Source of the DNA: Callorhinus ursinus
Taxonomy: Eukaryota; Chordata; Mammalia; Carnivora; Otariidae
NCBI RefSeq assembly: GCF_003265705.1
Contig: NW_020313044.1
Span: 2,962,879 to 3,026,878, forward strand
DNA length: 64,000 nucleotides
Reading direction: 5' to 3'
The notes below the pieces were generated by a model. The model did not search any database and was not told the origin of the DNA. It saw only the letters and a list, made by a program, of their open reading frames with translations. Shown piece after piece: positions 36,051 through 47,844 of this stretch (its first letter is position 1; every line of letters begins with the position of its first letter). The translations under genes and the position numbers were made by a program.

Positions 36051-36540
36051 AGTACCTTAGGCAAGACTACCTAGAGACTATGTAGCTCACTTCCTTTATG
36101 CACCTTACAGGTAATGGTAGGCATATCTTTTGTGTTGATGAACTCAGCTATGTTGTGGTAGAAGAAAACTGACAGGCCTTCGCCCTTCTTCCCACTACCA
36201 AGCATACCAACCTTTCCATAGCTGGACTCACACTCTCTGCCTTTGCTCTCTCACACTTGAACAACTGTTCCTTCTTCCTGTCAAAAGCCAACGCTGCCAG
36301 TTGTGTTCTGGATCCCCTCTTTTCTTGTCTTTTCAAGGACTCACTCAATTATCTTTTTCTTCGGCTACATCATCAATTTTTCCCCATCTTTTGACTCATT
36401 CCCATCAGTAGACAAACATGCCTTCATATCGCCTATTTAAAAAAAACAAACTTCTTTGAATCCATATTCCCTTCACCCGTTGTCCCCTTTTCTTGTCTCC
36501 ATTCATAGCAAAACTTCTTGAATCAGTTGTCTCCACTTTT

Positions 36541-36729
36541 CTTCTTTTCTTCTTTTTAATGATTTGTTTAGTTATTTGAGAGAGAGAGCAGAGGGAGGGG
36601 CAGAGGGAGAGAGAATCTAAAGCAGACTCCATGCTGAGCATAGAGCCTGACATGGGACTTGATCCCATCACCCCAAGATCGTGACCTGAGCTGAAATCAA
36701 GAGTCAGATGCTTAACCGACTGAGCCGAA
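36541..36729 (-). mobile_element. CAN-SINE, antisense, 5'-truncated
   Basis: The 'ccacccaggcgcc' head end is missing; it stops at ccgactgagccg. TSD ttgtctccactttt (36527-36540) against ttgtctccgctttt (36730-36743), so it was truncated on insertion. Confidence 0.92.
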
Positions 36730-37326
36730 TTGTCTCCGCTTTTCATCTACTGTGGCCCCAGCTCCTGCTGGGTTTCTATCCATACCATTTCACTTTAAGT
36801 CTCCTTTCTGGCTCTTCCTCGTCTGATCAAACTCCAATTGTTCGCATTCCCCAGGCACCAGTACAGAAGATGAATTAATTCCCTCAAGAAACACAAAGGA
36901 GGTGACGAGGAGGAGAGTTTCTAAAGTATAAACAGGATCTTATCAGGAGGACAAGGAGAAAAGTATATCAGGCAAAGACAACCTCAAACTGGCATTCCTA
37001 AAGGGATGCAGGTCCCTGGATAAATCACACTGTGTGTCGTCTTCCCTCAAATTTTTTACAGATACTATCACCTTTGAAGAAATGGCATCAAAACCTTGGA
37101 GAAAAAGTATAAACAAAACATAAAATTTTAGTTTTTGCCGTCCAGTTAGTCTTGGTGATGGGTTGTGTGTATGTGTTTGAGCTTCTATATAACATATACA
37201 AGCATATTCTTCTCTGTCACCAATTGACCAACATTGAGATTATGATATAGTTAACTAAAAAATTACCTATACAAAACTTTTATAGAATGCCTTCTTGCAT
37301 AAAAAATTGTATAATAATAAACTTTT

Positions 37327-37520
37327 TTTAAAAGATTTTATTTATTTATTTGAGAGAGCGAGAATGAGAGAGAGAGAGCACATGAGAGGAGGGAGGGCCA
37401 GAGGGAGAAGCAGACTCCCCGCCGAGCAGGGAGCCCGATGCGGGACTTGATCCCGGGACTCCAGGATCATAACCTGAGCCGAAGGCAGTCGCTTAACCAA
37501 CTGAGCAACCCAGGCACCCT
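37327..37520 (-). mobile_element. CAN-SINE, antisense, young
   Basis: Complete copy. The 16-bp TSD ataataataaactttt is exact (37311-37326; 37521-37536). Confidence 0.96.
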
Positions 37521-37567
37521 ATAATAATAAACTTTTAAATTTCATTTTGAGCAAGATAGGGCTCAAA

Positions 37568-38900
37568 TTTTTTTAGTAACATATGTATTCTTTGTTTCAG
37601 GAGTACAGGTCTGTGATTCATCAGTCTTACACAATTCACAGCACTCACCATAGTACTTACCCTCCCCAATGTCCATCACCCAAACACCCCATCCCTCCCA
37701 CCCCCTTCCACTCCAGCAACCTTCAGTTTGTCCCCTGAGATTAAGAGTCTCTTATGGTTTGTCTCCCTCTCTGGTTTCATCTTGTTTCATTTTTTCCCCC
37801 CCTTCCCCTATGATCCTCTGTCTTGTTTCTCCAATTCCTCATATCAGTGAGATCATATGATACTTGTCTTTCTCTGACTGACTTATTTTGCTTAACATAA
37901 TACCCTCTAGTTCCGTCCACGTCCTCGCAAACGGCAAGATTTCATTTTTGATGGCTGCATAATATTCCATTGTATATATATACCACATCTTCTTTATCCA
38001 TTCTTCTGTTGATGGACATCTAGGCTCTTTCCATAGTTTGGCTATTGTGGACATTGCTGCTATAAACATTGGGGTGCAAGTGCCCCTTCGGATCACTACA
38101 TTTGTATCTTTGCGGTAAATATGTACTAGTGCAATTGCTGGGTTGTAGGGTAGCTCTATTTTCAACTTTTTGAGGACCCTCCATACTGTTTTCCAGAGTG
38201 GCTGCACCAGCTTGCATTCCCACCAACAGTGTAGAAGGGTTCCCCTATCTCTGCATCCTCACCAACATCTGTTGTTTCCTGACTTGTTAATTTTAGCCAT
38301 TCTGACTGGTGTGAGGTGGTATCTCACTGAGGTTTTGATTTGGATTTCCCTGATGACGAGTGATGTTGAGCACTTTTTCATGTGTCTGTTGGCCATTTGG
38401 ATGGCTTCTTTGCAGAAATGTCTGTTCATGTCTTCTGCCCATTTCTTGATTGGATTATTTGTTCTTTGGGTGTTGAGTTTGGTAAGTTCTTTATAAATTC
38501 TGGATACTTAGCCCTTTATCTGATATGTCATTTGCAAATATCTTCTCCCATTCTGTCGGTTGTCTTTTGGTTTTCTCAACTGTTTCCTTTGCTGTGCAAA
38601 AGCTTTTTATCTTGATGAAGTCCCAATAGTTCATTTTGCCCTTGTTTCCCTTGCCTTTGGCGATGTTTCTAGGAAAAAGTTGCTGTGGCTGAGGTCGAAG
38701 AGGTTGCTGCCTGTGTTCTCCTCAAGGATTTTGGTGGATTCCTGTCTCACATTTAGGTCTTTCATCCATTTTGAGTCTATTTTTGTGTGCGGTGTAAGGA
38801 AATGGTCCAATTTCATTCTTCTGCATGTGGCTGCTCAATTTCCTCAACCCCATTTGTTGAAGAGACTATCTTTTTTCCATTGGACATTCTTTCCTGCTTT
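37568..38900 (-). mobile_element. L1 (carnivore lineage), 5'-truncated, ORF2 3' end plus 3'UTR
   Basis: The plus strand is the reverse complement of an L1 3' end. The 3'UTR occupies about 37568-37840. The ORF2 C-terminus is readable on the minus strand at 37839-38207, with the MEYYAAIKNEI motif and KMWYIYTMEYY context. ORF2 continues with frame breaks to about 38900. The left T run (37568) is the poly(A) tail. A short tcaaatt at both ends may be the TSD. It lacks the endonuclease and the reverse-transcriptase core, so it is inactive. Confidence 0.9.
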
Positions 38901-39611
38901 CAAATTAAAAAAAAACATTAAAAACTATGTCCTCCACTTTCTAAGTCTCTATGTTCTCTCATCTGTGTAAGTGTGTTAATGAATATGCAGTCTTTCTATT
39001 AAGGCTGTAAGATATACATATGTACAAATATTGTTTGGAGCCTAGGCAAAGGAGAAAAAGAAATAAAATTAAACTTACCGCCACTTTCTCTGGTCCAGGT
39101 TGGAACATCTGAATCAACTAATACCACTATTTATCTGGCACTGTTAGATACCCTGAAATGTTCAAGGGTGTGTAAAAATATTTACCATGTGCAGTCAAGT
39201 AAAAATTGGAGAATTTTGCCCAGCAAGAATATGCATACTTATGAGACACCCAGCCACCATAACTTTAATCAGTAGTTTTGACCTCAAAAAATTCACAATA
39301 GAAATAAGACAAGAAAGTGTAAATGAAGTCCTAAGCTATGCCATACAAACTATAGGCACTCTCCGCGTTCTGAAGACAAAAGCAATGTTGATGGGATTCA
39401 TGACCTCCAGAATGCCAATGTCCTTGTTACAGCTTTATATTTCTTTTTAAAAATTTTTCCTCTTCTGTCAGAAAAAGGGAAAGTTTTATTAAGGAAAACT
39501 TGGAAAATAGAGAAAAAGAGAAAAGAAAAACAAATTCGATTGTTCATGTTTCAAAGAATTATCTTCTAAGTGGTGTTGTTGTTGTTGTTTTAAATATGAG
39601 AACCTTTTGTT

Positions 39612-39820
39612 GGGGCACCTGGGTGGTTCAGTCAGTTAAGCATCTGGCTCTTGATTTCTGCTCGGATCATGATCTCGGGGTCATGGGATTGAGCCCTTTG
39701 ACAGGCTTGGGGCTCAGCGTGGAGTCTGCTTGGGATTTTCTCTCTCCCTCTCCCTCTGCCCCTCCCTCCACGCACTCGCTCTCTCGCTCTCTCTCAAATA
39801 ATAAGATCTTTTTTTAAAAA
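39612..39820 (+). mobile_element. CAN-SINE, sense
   Basis: Head ggggcacctgggtggttcag. TSD atgagaaccttttgtt-like at 39596-39611 and 39821-39836, partly decayed. Confidence 0.94.
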
Positions 39821-40053
39821 ATGAGAACCATTTTTTAAAAAAGTAAAATGAGACCCATTCTTCACACCACGCACAAGAATAAACCCTAATGGATCAGAGC
39901 TTTAACTGTAAATAAATAAATAAACACTATACAAGTTCTAGAAGAAAATTTGGGTGAATTCCTCTTTAACTTCTGTGTAGGGAAAGTCTTTATACCTGTA
40001 ATTTTAAACCTAGAGGCAAGAAAAATAAAAGATCGATAAAGTTGACCACATAA

Positions 40054-40242
40054 ACATATTTTTTTTTTTTTAGATTTTATTTATTTGAGAGAGAGAGGTG
40101 GGGGGAGCACAGAGGGAGAGGGAGAGGGAGAAACAGACTTCCTGCCGAGCAGGGAGCCCGATGCCGGGCTCAGTCCCGGGACGCTGAGATCATGACCTGA
40201 GCCGAAGCAGACGTTTAATCAACTGAGCCACCCAGCCACCCT
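40054..40242 (-). mobile_element. CAN-SINE, antisense, inside L1M
   Basis: T-run tail, gagccacccagccaccc head. TSD cataaacatatttt / catagaaatgtttt, decayed. Confidence 0.93.
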
Positions 40243-40945
40243 CATAGAAATGTTTTATATGACAAAACACTATAAGCAAAGTCAAAAGACAAATGAAAAA
40301 ATGGGATATAATATTCACAATATGTATCACAGATAAAGGGCTAATATTTTAAATTTACTTCTTAAAAACCTCCTAAAAATGGAGAAGAAGATGGCCAAAA
40401 ATACTGTAGAAAAATAGGCATGAGTCATGAACAGAAAATTCACAAAGAAACACACAAAGATGGTTTTTAAGCATATAAAATGATGTTCAACTTCATGGAC
40501 AAAAAGAGATAATTATTTAAGCATATTGAGATATCATTTCTCACTATATTGGCAAAAAAATTAAAAGTTTGACAAGACACTCTGTTGGTATGGATATAGG
40601 AAAACAGATGTTCTCATAGATTGCTGGGGGGAATATGGCAAAACTACGTATGAATTTCCCCTTTAATAGCAATCCCACTTGTAGAAATTTATCCTGAAGT
40701 ACAACTCTGATAATAAAAAAATATCCATGAACAAGAACATAAAAATGCACATGAACAGTGCAGGATTATTTATAATTTCAAAATATTGGAAATGACCTAA
40801 ATATCTAAGTAAAGGAGGTTATTTCAAAATGATAGTACATCCATACCTCGGAGTACTATGCAGCTATGAAGAATAATGAGGACAATCTTCATGAATTGAT
40901 CTGGAATGATTTCCAGGACATATTAAGTGCAAAAAGCAACATGTA

Positions 40946-41129
40946 GGGGCACCTGTGTGGCTCAGTCAGGTAGGCATCCAACTCTTGATTTCCACTCAGA
41001 TCTTGATCTCAGGGTTGTGAGATCTAGCCCTGCATTGGGCTTTGCACTGGGCGTGGAACCTCCTTGCCCCTCTCCCTCTGCTCCCCTCCCTGCTCTCAAA
41101 CAAACAAGCAAACAAACAAAATCTTTCCC
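40946..41129 (+). mobile_element. CAN-SINE, sense, with AAAC tail, inside L1M
   Basis: Head ggggcacctgtgtggctcag, tail of caaacaaacaag repeats. TSD aaaaagcaacatgta / aaaaaggcaacgtg. Confidence 0.93.
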
Positions 41130-41822
41130 AAAAAGGCAACGTGCAAAAGAGCATATGTAATATGCTACCTTTTGTATAAGGAAAAAGGATCGATAAGAAA
41201 ATACACGTTACCATTACAAAAAGAAACATAGGAGGGATAAACTAGAAATCAGTGAAGTGTGTTTCCCACAAGGAGTAAGGGTGGGGGAATGAATGGAAGG
41301 GACACAGAAGGGAGTCACCCTACTCTGAGTGTAACTTTTTGTATAGTTTTGACTTAGGAAAGCAGGTTAATATCTTACATATTCAAAAATCAAATCAATA
41401 AGAAGGGAAGACAAAACTAAAACCAAAGCCAGATGAAACAAATGAACGTAATTTATTTCAAATGACTACTATGACCCCACTGAATGGGGAAAAATGTAAA
41501 CAAAATGAACTAATCCAAGGAATTTATGAACACAATATATCCTCCGTTTTGAAGGGGGTGGAGAGAAAAAAAGTGGAAACAAATCCTGAACTCTTTGTAG
41601 TGGGGCTGTTCATTGTCCTGGAATGGGCAAGGCATTCTGAAACTATTTTAGATGTAATCTAGGATTGAGCAAATGAGTAAATGTGTTGCTACTCTTGGGA
41701 GCCAAGTTTCTCACTGTAGGAGGGACATGGAAGTATGGAATGGGGGAAGGCAAGAAAGAATCCTGTGGAGATGGGTTGGAATTAAGGCAATTGGTGTGAA
41801 TTCATGATTTCTAAAATATGAA

Positions 41823-41885
41823 CATGTATGGGTATATATGTGTTTATGTATGTGCCCTTGTATGTGTGTATGTATATTTACATGC
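41823..41885 (+). repeat. TATG/TGTA-rich simple repeat
   Basis: Degenerate tatgtgtttatgtatgtg array. Confidence 0.75.
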
Positions 41886-42361
41886 CTGTATCGCCCAGCT
41901 CTGGCTGTTCAAAGTTCCAAGAAGCAGTACAACCCAATAGCAATGAGCATGCCTAGTGCCCAGATCTTGGTTTCCAATACCATTTCCCACTCAAGAGAAC
42001 CTGGACTCCTTCAAAATGGCTGATTCCAGGGCTGGGGCAAAGTAGGTAGAATTGGAACCCAGAACATCTCATTATGCCAGGAAACAAGTGCGAAAAGATG
42101 ATAGGAGTGTGTTGCGAGGACTTGGGAGCTAATTTGAGGAGGCTCCCACTGGCCAGATCTGGGACAATTTAAGCACCAAACTAAGTAAAAATAGTAATGA
42201 ATGAGAAACTATTTAAAAATAGCAATCTGGGAGGCTACATCACTAATAGGTAGATGATAGATAGATACATGAGAGAGAAGGGAGGTCTCTTACTTAGAAC
42301 AGAACGCTGAGAGCCCAGAGCCAACTTATCCATTTAGCACAGTTTTTAAAGCCCATGTTAC

Positions 42362-42462
42362 TTATTTTTTTTAAGTTGGCTCCATGCCCATCGTGGGGTT
42401 TGAATTCAAAACCCAGAGATCAAGACTCGCGTATTCTACGGACTGAACCAGCCAGGCGCCCC
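42362..42462 (-). mobile_element. Short, old tRNA-type SINE, antisense
   Basis: Ends cagccaggcgcccc with a tRNA-like B box (gggtttgaattcaaa) and almost no CT-rich body. TSD aaagcccatgttact (42347-42361) against aaagcctgggatact (42463-42477). Confidence 0.85.
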
Positions 42463-42536
42463 AAAGCCTGGGATACTCTTAAAGGCCCACAGAAGTGTTT
42501 TAATTTTTATTTCTTTTAAAAAAAATCAGAAGACTG

Positions 42537-42672
42537 GGGCACCTGGGTGGCTCTGTTGGTGAAGCGTCCAACTCTTGATATCAGCTCAGGTCTTGATCTC
42601 AGAGTCATGAGTTCAAGCCCCACGTTGGGGTCCACACTGGGCTGTGGACCCTACTTAAAACAAAACAAACAA
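42537..42672 (+). mobile_element. Short tRNA-type CAN-SINE, sense
   Basis: Head ggggcacctgggtggctctg, tRNA-like gagttcaagccccacgttgg, ends ccctacttaaaacaaaacaa with no CT-rich body. Confidence 0.9.
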
Positions 42673-42947
42673 AAGAAATCAAAAGAAAAATAAATGTAGT
42701 ACCAATAAATCCAGGCTGGATCATAATCATCTTTATACGAACACCGTCATAAAATATAATTTAACCAAATTTTTATGGAGAAAGGGGCCCACGAGGCAAA
42801 GAAGAGCATAGGGCTCGTGAAAATCATAAAGAAGCCCTGTGGGGGATGACTGGTATACGTGGACAGGGTGCAAATTGGAAAATCATCATTTTCAACCTTC
42901 ATGGTAAAGATTGGATGAAGCAAGAGCCATCGAAGATGCTAAATCTA

Positions 42948-43156
42948 GGGGCGCCTGGGAGGCTCAGTCAGTTGAGCTTCCAGCTCTTGATTTGGGCTCA
43001 CGTCATGATCTCAGGGCCCTGGATCGAGCCCCGTGTTGGGCTCCGTGCTCAGCAGGGGTTCTGCTTGGGGATTTCTTTCCCTCTCCCTCTGCTCCTCCCC
43101 TCACTCATGCACGTGCTCTCTTTCTCTCGTGAATGGATAAATCCTTAAAAAAAAAA
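42948..43156 (+). mobile_element. CAN-SINE, sense
   Basis: Head ggggcgcctgggaggctcag. TSD aagatgctaaatcta / aagatgttaaaccta. Confidence 0.95.
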
Positions 43157-43345
43157 AGATGTTAAACCTAGAGGAAATTTTTGGTGAAGAATGAAGAATA
43201 GGTTATTTGCATGGTCTTAAACCATCTCACCTGCTCTTCCCCCAACTTCTTGGTAGTTGAAAGAAAGAAAAAGAAAAGATAATCATATAGTGGGGAATTC
43301 AAGCACCACTTTGACTGGATGATCAAAATTAATATCCCCTACAAG

Positions 43346-43554
43346 GGGGCGCCTGGGTGGCTCAGTTGGTTAAGCGACTGCCTTCGGCTCAGGTCATGAT
43401 CCTGGAGTCCTGGGATCGAGTCCCGCATCGGGCTCCCTGCTCAGCGAGGAGCCTGCCTCTCCCTCTGGCCCTCCCCCCTTTCATGTGCTCTCTCTCTCTC
43501 GCTCTCATTCTCACTCTCTCAAAATAAATAAATCTTAAAAAAAAAATCCCCTAC
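43346..43554 (+). mobile_element. CAN-SINE, sense, young type
   Basis: Head gggcgcctgggtggctcagt with the 'gactgccttcggctcagg' and 'ccctctggccctcccc' variants shared with 62468-62672. TSD atcccctacaag / atcccctacgag. Confidence 0.95.
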
Positions 43555-43979
43555 GAGAGACAGATGAACACCATGCACCTCCAGATGTAATACCATGAGG
43601 TTAGAACAGCATCTACACAGTATTCCTGCTAGAAGTGTATAAACTCAATATAATAATAATTTCCTTAATAGTCAATATAAACAAAAAGTGTTCTATTTTC
43701 TAAAAAGGTGGGGGTGCAGAGGAATTATGTACTTCAAAAATGTCAATGTCAAAAAAAGACCAAGAAAGGCTGGGAAGTCTTCCAGATTTAGGAGACATGA
43801 CAACTAAATGCTCTATCTGACCCTAAAATTGAACCTACACTGGAGGGGGAAAAACCTACAAGGAACATTACTAGATCAACTTAAAAATTTGGAATATGGG
43901 CAGTAAATTGAATAAAAGTATTATACCCATGCTAATTTATGAAGTAAACAACCGTATAGGAAAGCCCTGTTCTTCGGAA

Positions 43980-44230
43980 ATCCATTATGAAGTATTTAGG
44001 GGCAAAATACTATAATGTATGTAATTTACCTCAAATGATTCAGTAAAAACCATTGTGTGTGGGGGGGTGAGAGAGAGAGAATAAGTGATAAAGCAAATGG
44101 AATTAATGGTAACAATAGGTGGATCTTTGTGAAGGGTATACATGTGTTCCTGTACTACATTTATTTTTGCTACTTCCTGTAAGTTTGAAGTTATTTCCAG
44201 GTAAGTTTTTAAAACTTAAAAAATTAAAAA
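43980..44230 (+). mobile_element. Old dispersed repeat 3' end (related to 6690-6935)
   Basis: aagtatttaggggcaaaata, 'tacctcaaatgattcag', 'gtgaagggtatacatgtg', cctgtaagtttgaagttatt. Confidence 0.45.
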
Positions 44231-44359
44231 ACATGCTAGAGTATCACATATTGATTATAACTAATACGGTATGAATAACATTGGCTGGATTTTTCATATT
44301 ATAAATATTTTCTCGTGTTATTACATAATCTCTGAATATCACTTAAAATGTCTGTGAAC

Positions 44360-44549
44360 GGGACATCTGGGTGGCTCAGTCGGTTGGGCATCTGCCTTTG
44401 GCTCAGGTCATGATCCCAGGGCCCTGAGATCAAGTCCCACATCGGGCTCCTTGCTCAGCGGGGAGTCTGCTTCTCCCTCTCCCTCTGCCCCACCCTGCTT
44501 GTGCGTGCTCTCTCTCTGACAAATAAATAAGTAAAATCTTTTTTAAAAG
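44360..44549 (+). mobile_element. CAN-SINE, sense
   Basis: Head gggacatctgggtggctcag. The TSD aaatgtctgtgaac is exact (44346-44359; 44550-44563). Confidence 0.95.
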
Positions 44550-44699
44550 AAATGTCTGTGAACATTCTATAAAATTGCATGCTAGAGTTTGCAGGCCATT
44601 TCCTTATTGTTAAATATTTAGATTCTTTAAAATTTTTCCTGATTTAAACAATGTTTACAGTACTTAAGCTTAAGAGTTGCAAAATCTTATTACATATTT

Positions 44700-44880
44700 T
44701 GAAATCTCAACTGTTATTTACTATCGATGTAGGCCTGAGTCAATTACTTATTTTTCTGTGCCGCAATTTCTTCAAGTAAGCATAACTGTATTCACAGGGT
44801 TGTTGTATTAAATGAGATGTGCATGTAAACAACTTACGATTGTGCCTACCACATATGTAAGCATGCAACAGATATTGGAT
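44700..44880 (+). mobile_element. MIR-like SINE relic
   Basis: Sense MIR: gagtcaattacttatttttc, cagggttgttgtattaaatg. Confidence 0.6.
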
Positions 44881-45938
44881 TTGTATAATTTTTGTGCATT
44901 AAGGTTTTATGTTCAGGGGAATCTAACATCTTGCAATATTAACAGTTTAATGTAAATGCAATGCTAATATTTGGAATATGGGAAAGAATTCATCATGTAG
45001 ACATAGGAGTGGTGGTGTTCTGAACAATGACACCAGTGGTTTTCCAATCCTTGCTTTCTTTAATTTAAAAAAAAGTGTACAGGAGTTCATCTAATGAAAA
45101 GACATCTCCTGCTATCCTAAAGTGTACCACAAGGTGGCAGCATATCCAATTAATTGGCAGTATTAACGTAAATAGGTGATTTTCAAACTCAAATTTACAA
45201 AATCCCGAAATAGAAAGAGGGCTCTTCGAAAAGAACTGTGGTCACAGCAGACACATTACATCTATGGCTGGTGAATCAGCTGAGGTATATCTGTCCCAAT
45301 ACCTCATTAGATTGGCCAGACATCCCTGAACTTACTCATCATTGCTCTAAATTCATTTCCATCCAGCTTAGAAACCTTTTCCTCCTTCAGACCTTCCCAC
45401 CTCAGTAAACAACACTACAGCACTACCATCCACCTAACTGCTGACGGCAGAAATTAAAAGTCATTCTATTGTGGCATGGAGCTTTGTGTTGTTGATCTCT
45501 AGTTCTGTTATATTATGGTAAAAAAAAAAAGTAATGTGTATGATATCAACTCTTTTGTTATTTCTTGAGACCGGCTTTGCAGTACAATTTTATAAGTTCC
45601 CTATGTGTACTTAAGAAGAACATGTACTCTCTTTTAGGTGAAGGATTCTGGCTATCTCCATTAAATCAACCTTGTTAATTGTGTTGTTTGTATCTCCTAT
45701 ATTCTTAGTAATATTTTGTCCGTTTTTTCTGTTTCTGTATGAAATGTAGTTAAAAAAATAATCTGCCATTGCAGTGAGAGATTTGTTGGTCTCTTGCAAT
45801 GCTGTCAATGACATTTTTGCTTTATATCTTTTGAAAAGATATTGTAAGTTACATACAGATTCAGAATTGCTATAGCTCCTTGGTAAATTATTCCTTTATT
45901 GTTTTATTCCTTTTATTTTTTAAAAAATCTTTACTCTT

Positions 45939-46030
45939 GGGGCACCTGGGTGGCTCAGTCAGTTAAGCATCTGCCTTCGGCTCAGGTCATGATCCCAGGG
46001 TCCTGGGATCAAGCCCCGCATCGGGGTCCC
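45939..46030 (+). mobile_element. CAN-SINE head without tail
   Basis: Head ggggcacctgggtggctcag through ccccgcatcggggtccc, then an abrupt stop. The CT-rich part and A tail are absent. Confidence 0.9.
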
Positions 46031-46162
46031 ACCTCATTGTTTTAGAGTCTTCATATTACATTTTTGTCCTTTTGGTAATTATCCTTACATTTTAAACATA
46101 TATATTAGAGAGTCTAAAGTTAATTTATCTATTCTCTTCCTTGAATAATCAAGAGCCTTAGG

Positions 46163-46317
46163 TGAGGCGCCTGGGTCACTCAGTTAAGTGCCTGCCCTCC
46201 GTCTCAGGTCCTGATCTCAGGGTCCTGGGGGGGAGCCCCGCATGGAGCTCTCTGCTCAGCGGGGAATCTGCTTCTCCCTCCGTGTTCTCTCTCTCTCAAA
46301 TACATTAAAAAAAAAAA
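46163..46317 (+). mobile_element. CAN-SINE, sense, internally shortened
   Basis: Head tgaggcgcctgggtcactca, A12 tail. Probable TSD aagagccttagg / aaagtcttagga. Confidence 0.92.
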
Positions 46318-46509
46318 AGTCTTAGGAAGCTTTATCTCCAATCATCCTCCCTCCCATCTTGTTCATTGTTGTTATCTAGTATTTTAGTTTCAACATCTTC
46401 TCAAGTTAGGCTTTAATATCACTGTTAATCTTGTTTATAATCAATGCTTATTTAAAGATGCTGTCGTGTTTAACGATTTTCTTGCTTAGCATTACTTTTT
46501 GGATTATGT

Positions 46510-46960
46510 TATTCCCTTGATTAAAATCCTTCAGTAGGTTCACAGTAGAAAGACTAGTATCCAAGTCCTCCGCCATAGCCTACAAATCTCAGCATGATCT
46601 AGTCCCTGTGCGCTTCTCAATTCTCCCCCATGCCACCCTTCCCCATTGCTCACTGCCTTCCAGTTACCATTGTCTTCTTTCAGCTCTGGGAACAGGCTAT
46701 AAGTGAACACCAATTTCTTTCCCACCTCAAACCCTAGGCACATTGTTTTCCTTCAATTCAGTATGGTGTTCTTTCTATTCTTCCTATTGCTGGCTTCTCT
46801 CTCCTTCTTCTTAGCCGAAATGGTAATGATCTTAAATGATATTCTCAAAGAAGTTTCCTTTTGCCACCTAGAGAGATTAGGTCCTTCCCATCTCATAATT
46901 CTATAAAAGCACTCTGTTCCTCCATGTACTTATCACAAGTCATAATTAAATATTTGAATA
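46510..46960 (+). mobile_element. L2-like LINE relic
   Basis: L2 pattern: ttaaaatccttcagtaggtt, 'gcatgatctagtccctg', 'ttctcccccatgccacc'. Confidence 0.5.
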
Positions 46961-47449
46961 TGTGTTTCCTTGTTTGGTGCCTGCCTTTCCTGCCCAGATT
47001 GGGCTCTGTAAAAACATCACTGGGAATGAGAAGCCAATGAGAAGGAGAAACATTTTAGAAGAAGGAATTACACAGTTTTATATCAAATGAGATAAGAGAG
47101 CAAATAGAAGGAAAACTTAAATGCAATTCTAAGGTTCTCCTTTGAAAGTCTGTAAGAATAGAGATACTACTTTCAGAAATAGAGTAATGCCATTTGAATG
47201 AAATTGAGGAAGGGGGGGGAATGACTCCTGCTTAGAAACATTAGGGCTAAGTACCAGTAGGACACCCACGTGAGGATGTCACAAGGACAACAGGCATGAT
47301 GCTGGTGGGACGTAGATTAGAGGTCAGGGCCACGGATGCAGGTGGGGGGCTGACTTACACATTTTGTCATCCCTTCTCAATTTAATATTCAATTTCTCAT
47401 CGAGCCATTCCAAACCTTCTGCTTTGTCCCCATTCATTCAACAAATAGT

Positions 47450-47800
47450 CTTCCTGGCTCTGTGCTCAATGCAAGGATACTATAGTTAAGTAAGAAGGAT
47501 GCTATTCGTGCCCTCATGAAGCTTGCAGCATTAAGGGGGAGAAAGACAATTCAATATACAGTTACCATAGAGTCTGACCCACCCTGGCACGGGGATTAGA
47601 TAAGAGTGCTATTAGGAGCACCTAGCAGGAAAAACTAAGCGAGCCTGTGGAGTCAGGGAAGGCTTTCCAGGGGCAAATCATGCTTTCCTGAAACCCCAAG
47701 GAGAATAAGGAGTTCTTTGGGAAATAAGGTAAAGGGAGACGCCTTGGTAGAGGAAAGATGTATGCAAAACTTTAAAGCAAGAAAAAACCTGCATGCTCAA
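47450..47800 (+). mobile_element. Old dispersed repeat, family as at 30180
   Basis: 'ctggctctgtgctcaatgca', 'ccctcatgaagcttgcagc', 'gagtcagggaaggctttcca'. The order is as in other copies of this family. Confidence 0.45.
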
Positions 47801-47844
47801 GTGTTCCTACTTTTGTCAAGGAAATATATTCTCTACCCAGCCCT

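Larger units (their letters stand above)
39840..41460 (+). mobile_element. L1M relic, sense, ORF2 end and 3'UTR
   Basis: Old L1 order is visible: 'ataaaccctaatggatcaga', 'atagattgctggggggaat', 'aagtactatgcagctatgaa'-type block (40851-40880), 'ctaccttttgtataagg'. Interrupted by SINEs at 40054-40242 and 40946-41129. No intact frame. Confidence 0.75.
45470..46510 (-). mobile_element. Old L1 relic, ORF2 5' side, antisense
   Basis: The minus strand at 45611-45814 reads a stretch with NNTINKVDLMEIARILHLK, similar in layout to the L1 ORF2 endonuclease-domain 'KxDLxDIxRxLH' block. Decayed, with two SINE copies inside. Confidence 0.5.

Noticed and set aside
37839..38207. 122-codon minus-strand ORF as a host gene
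   Set aside because: It is the C-terminus of L1 ORF2, part of a 5'-truncated L1.
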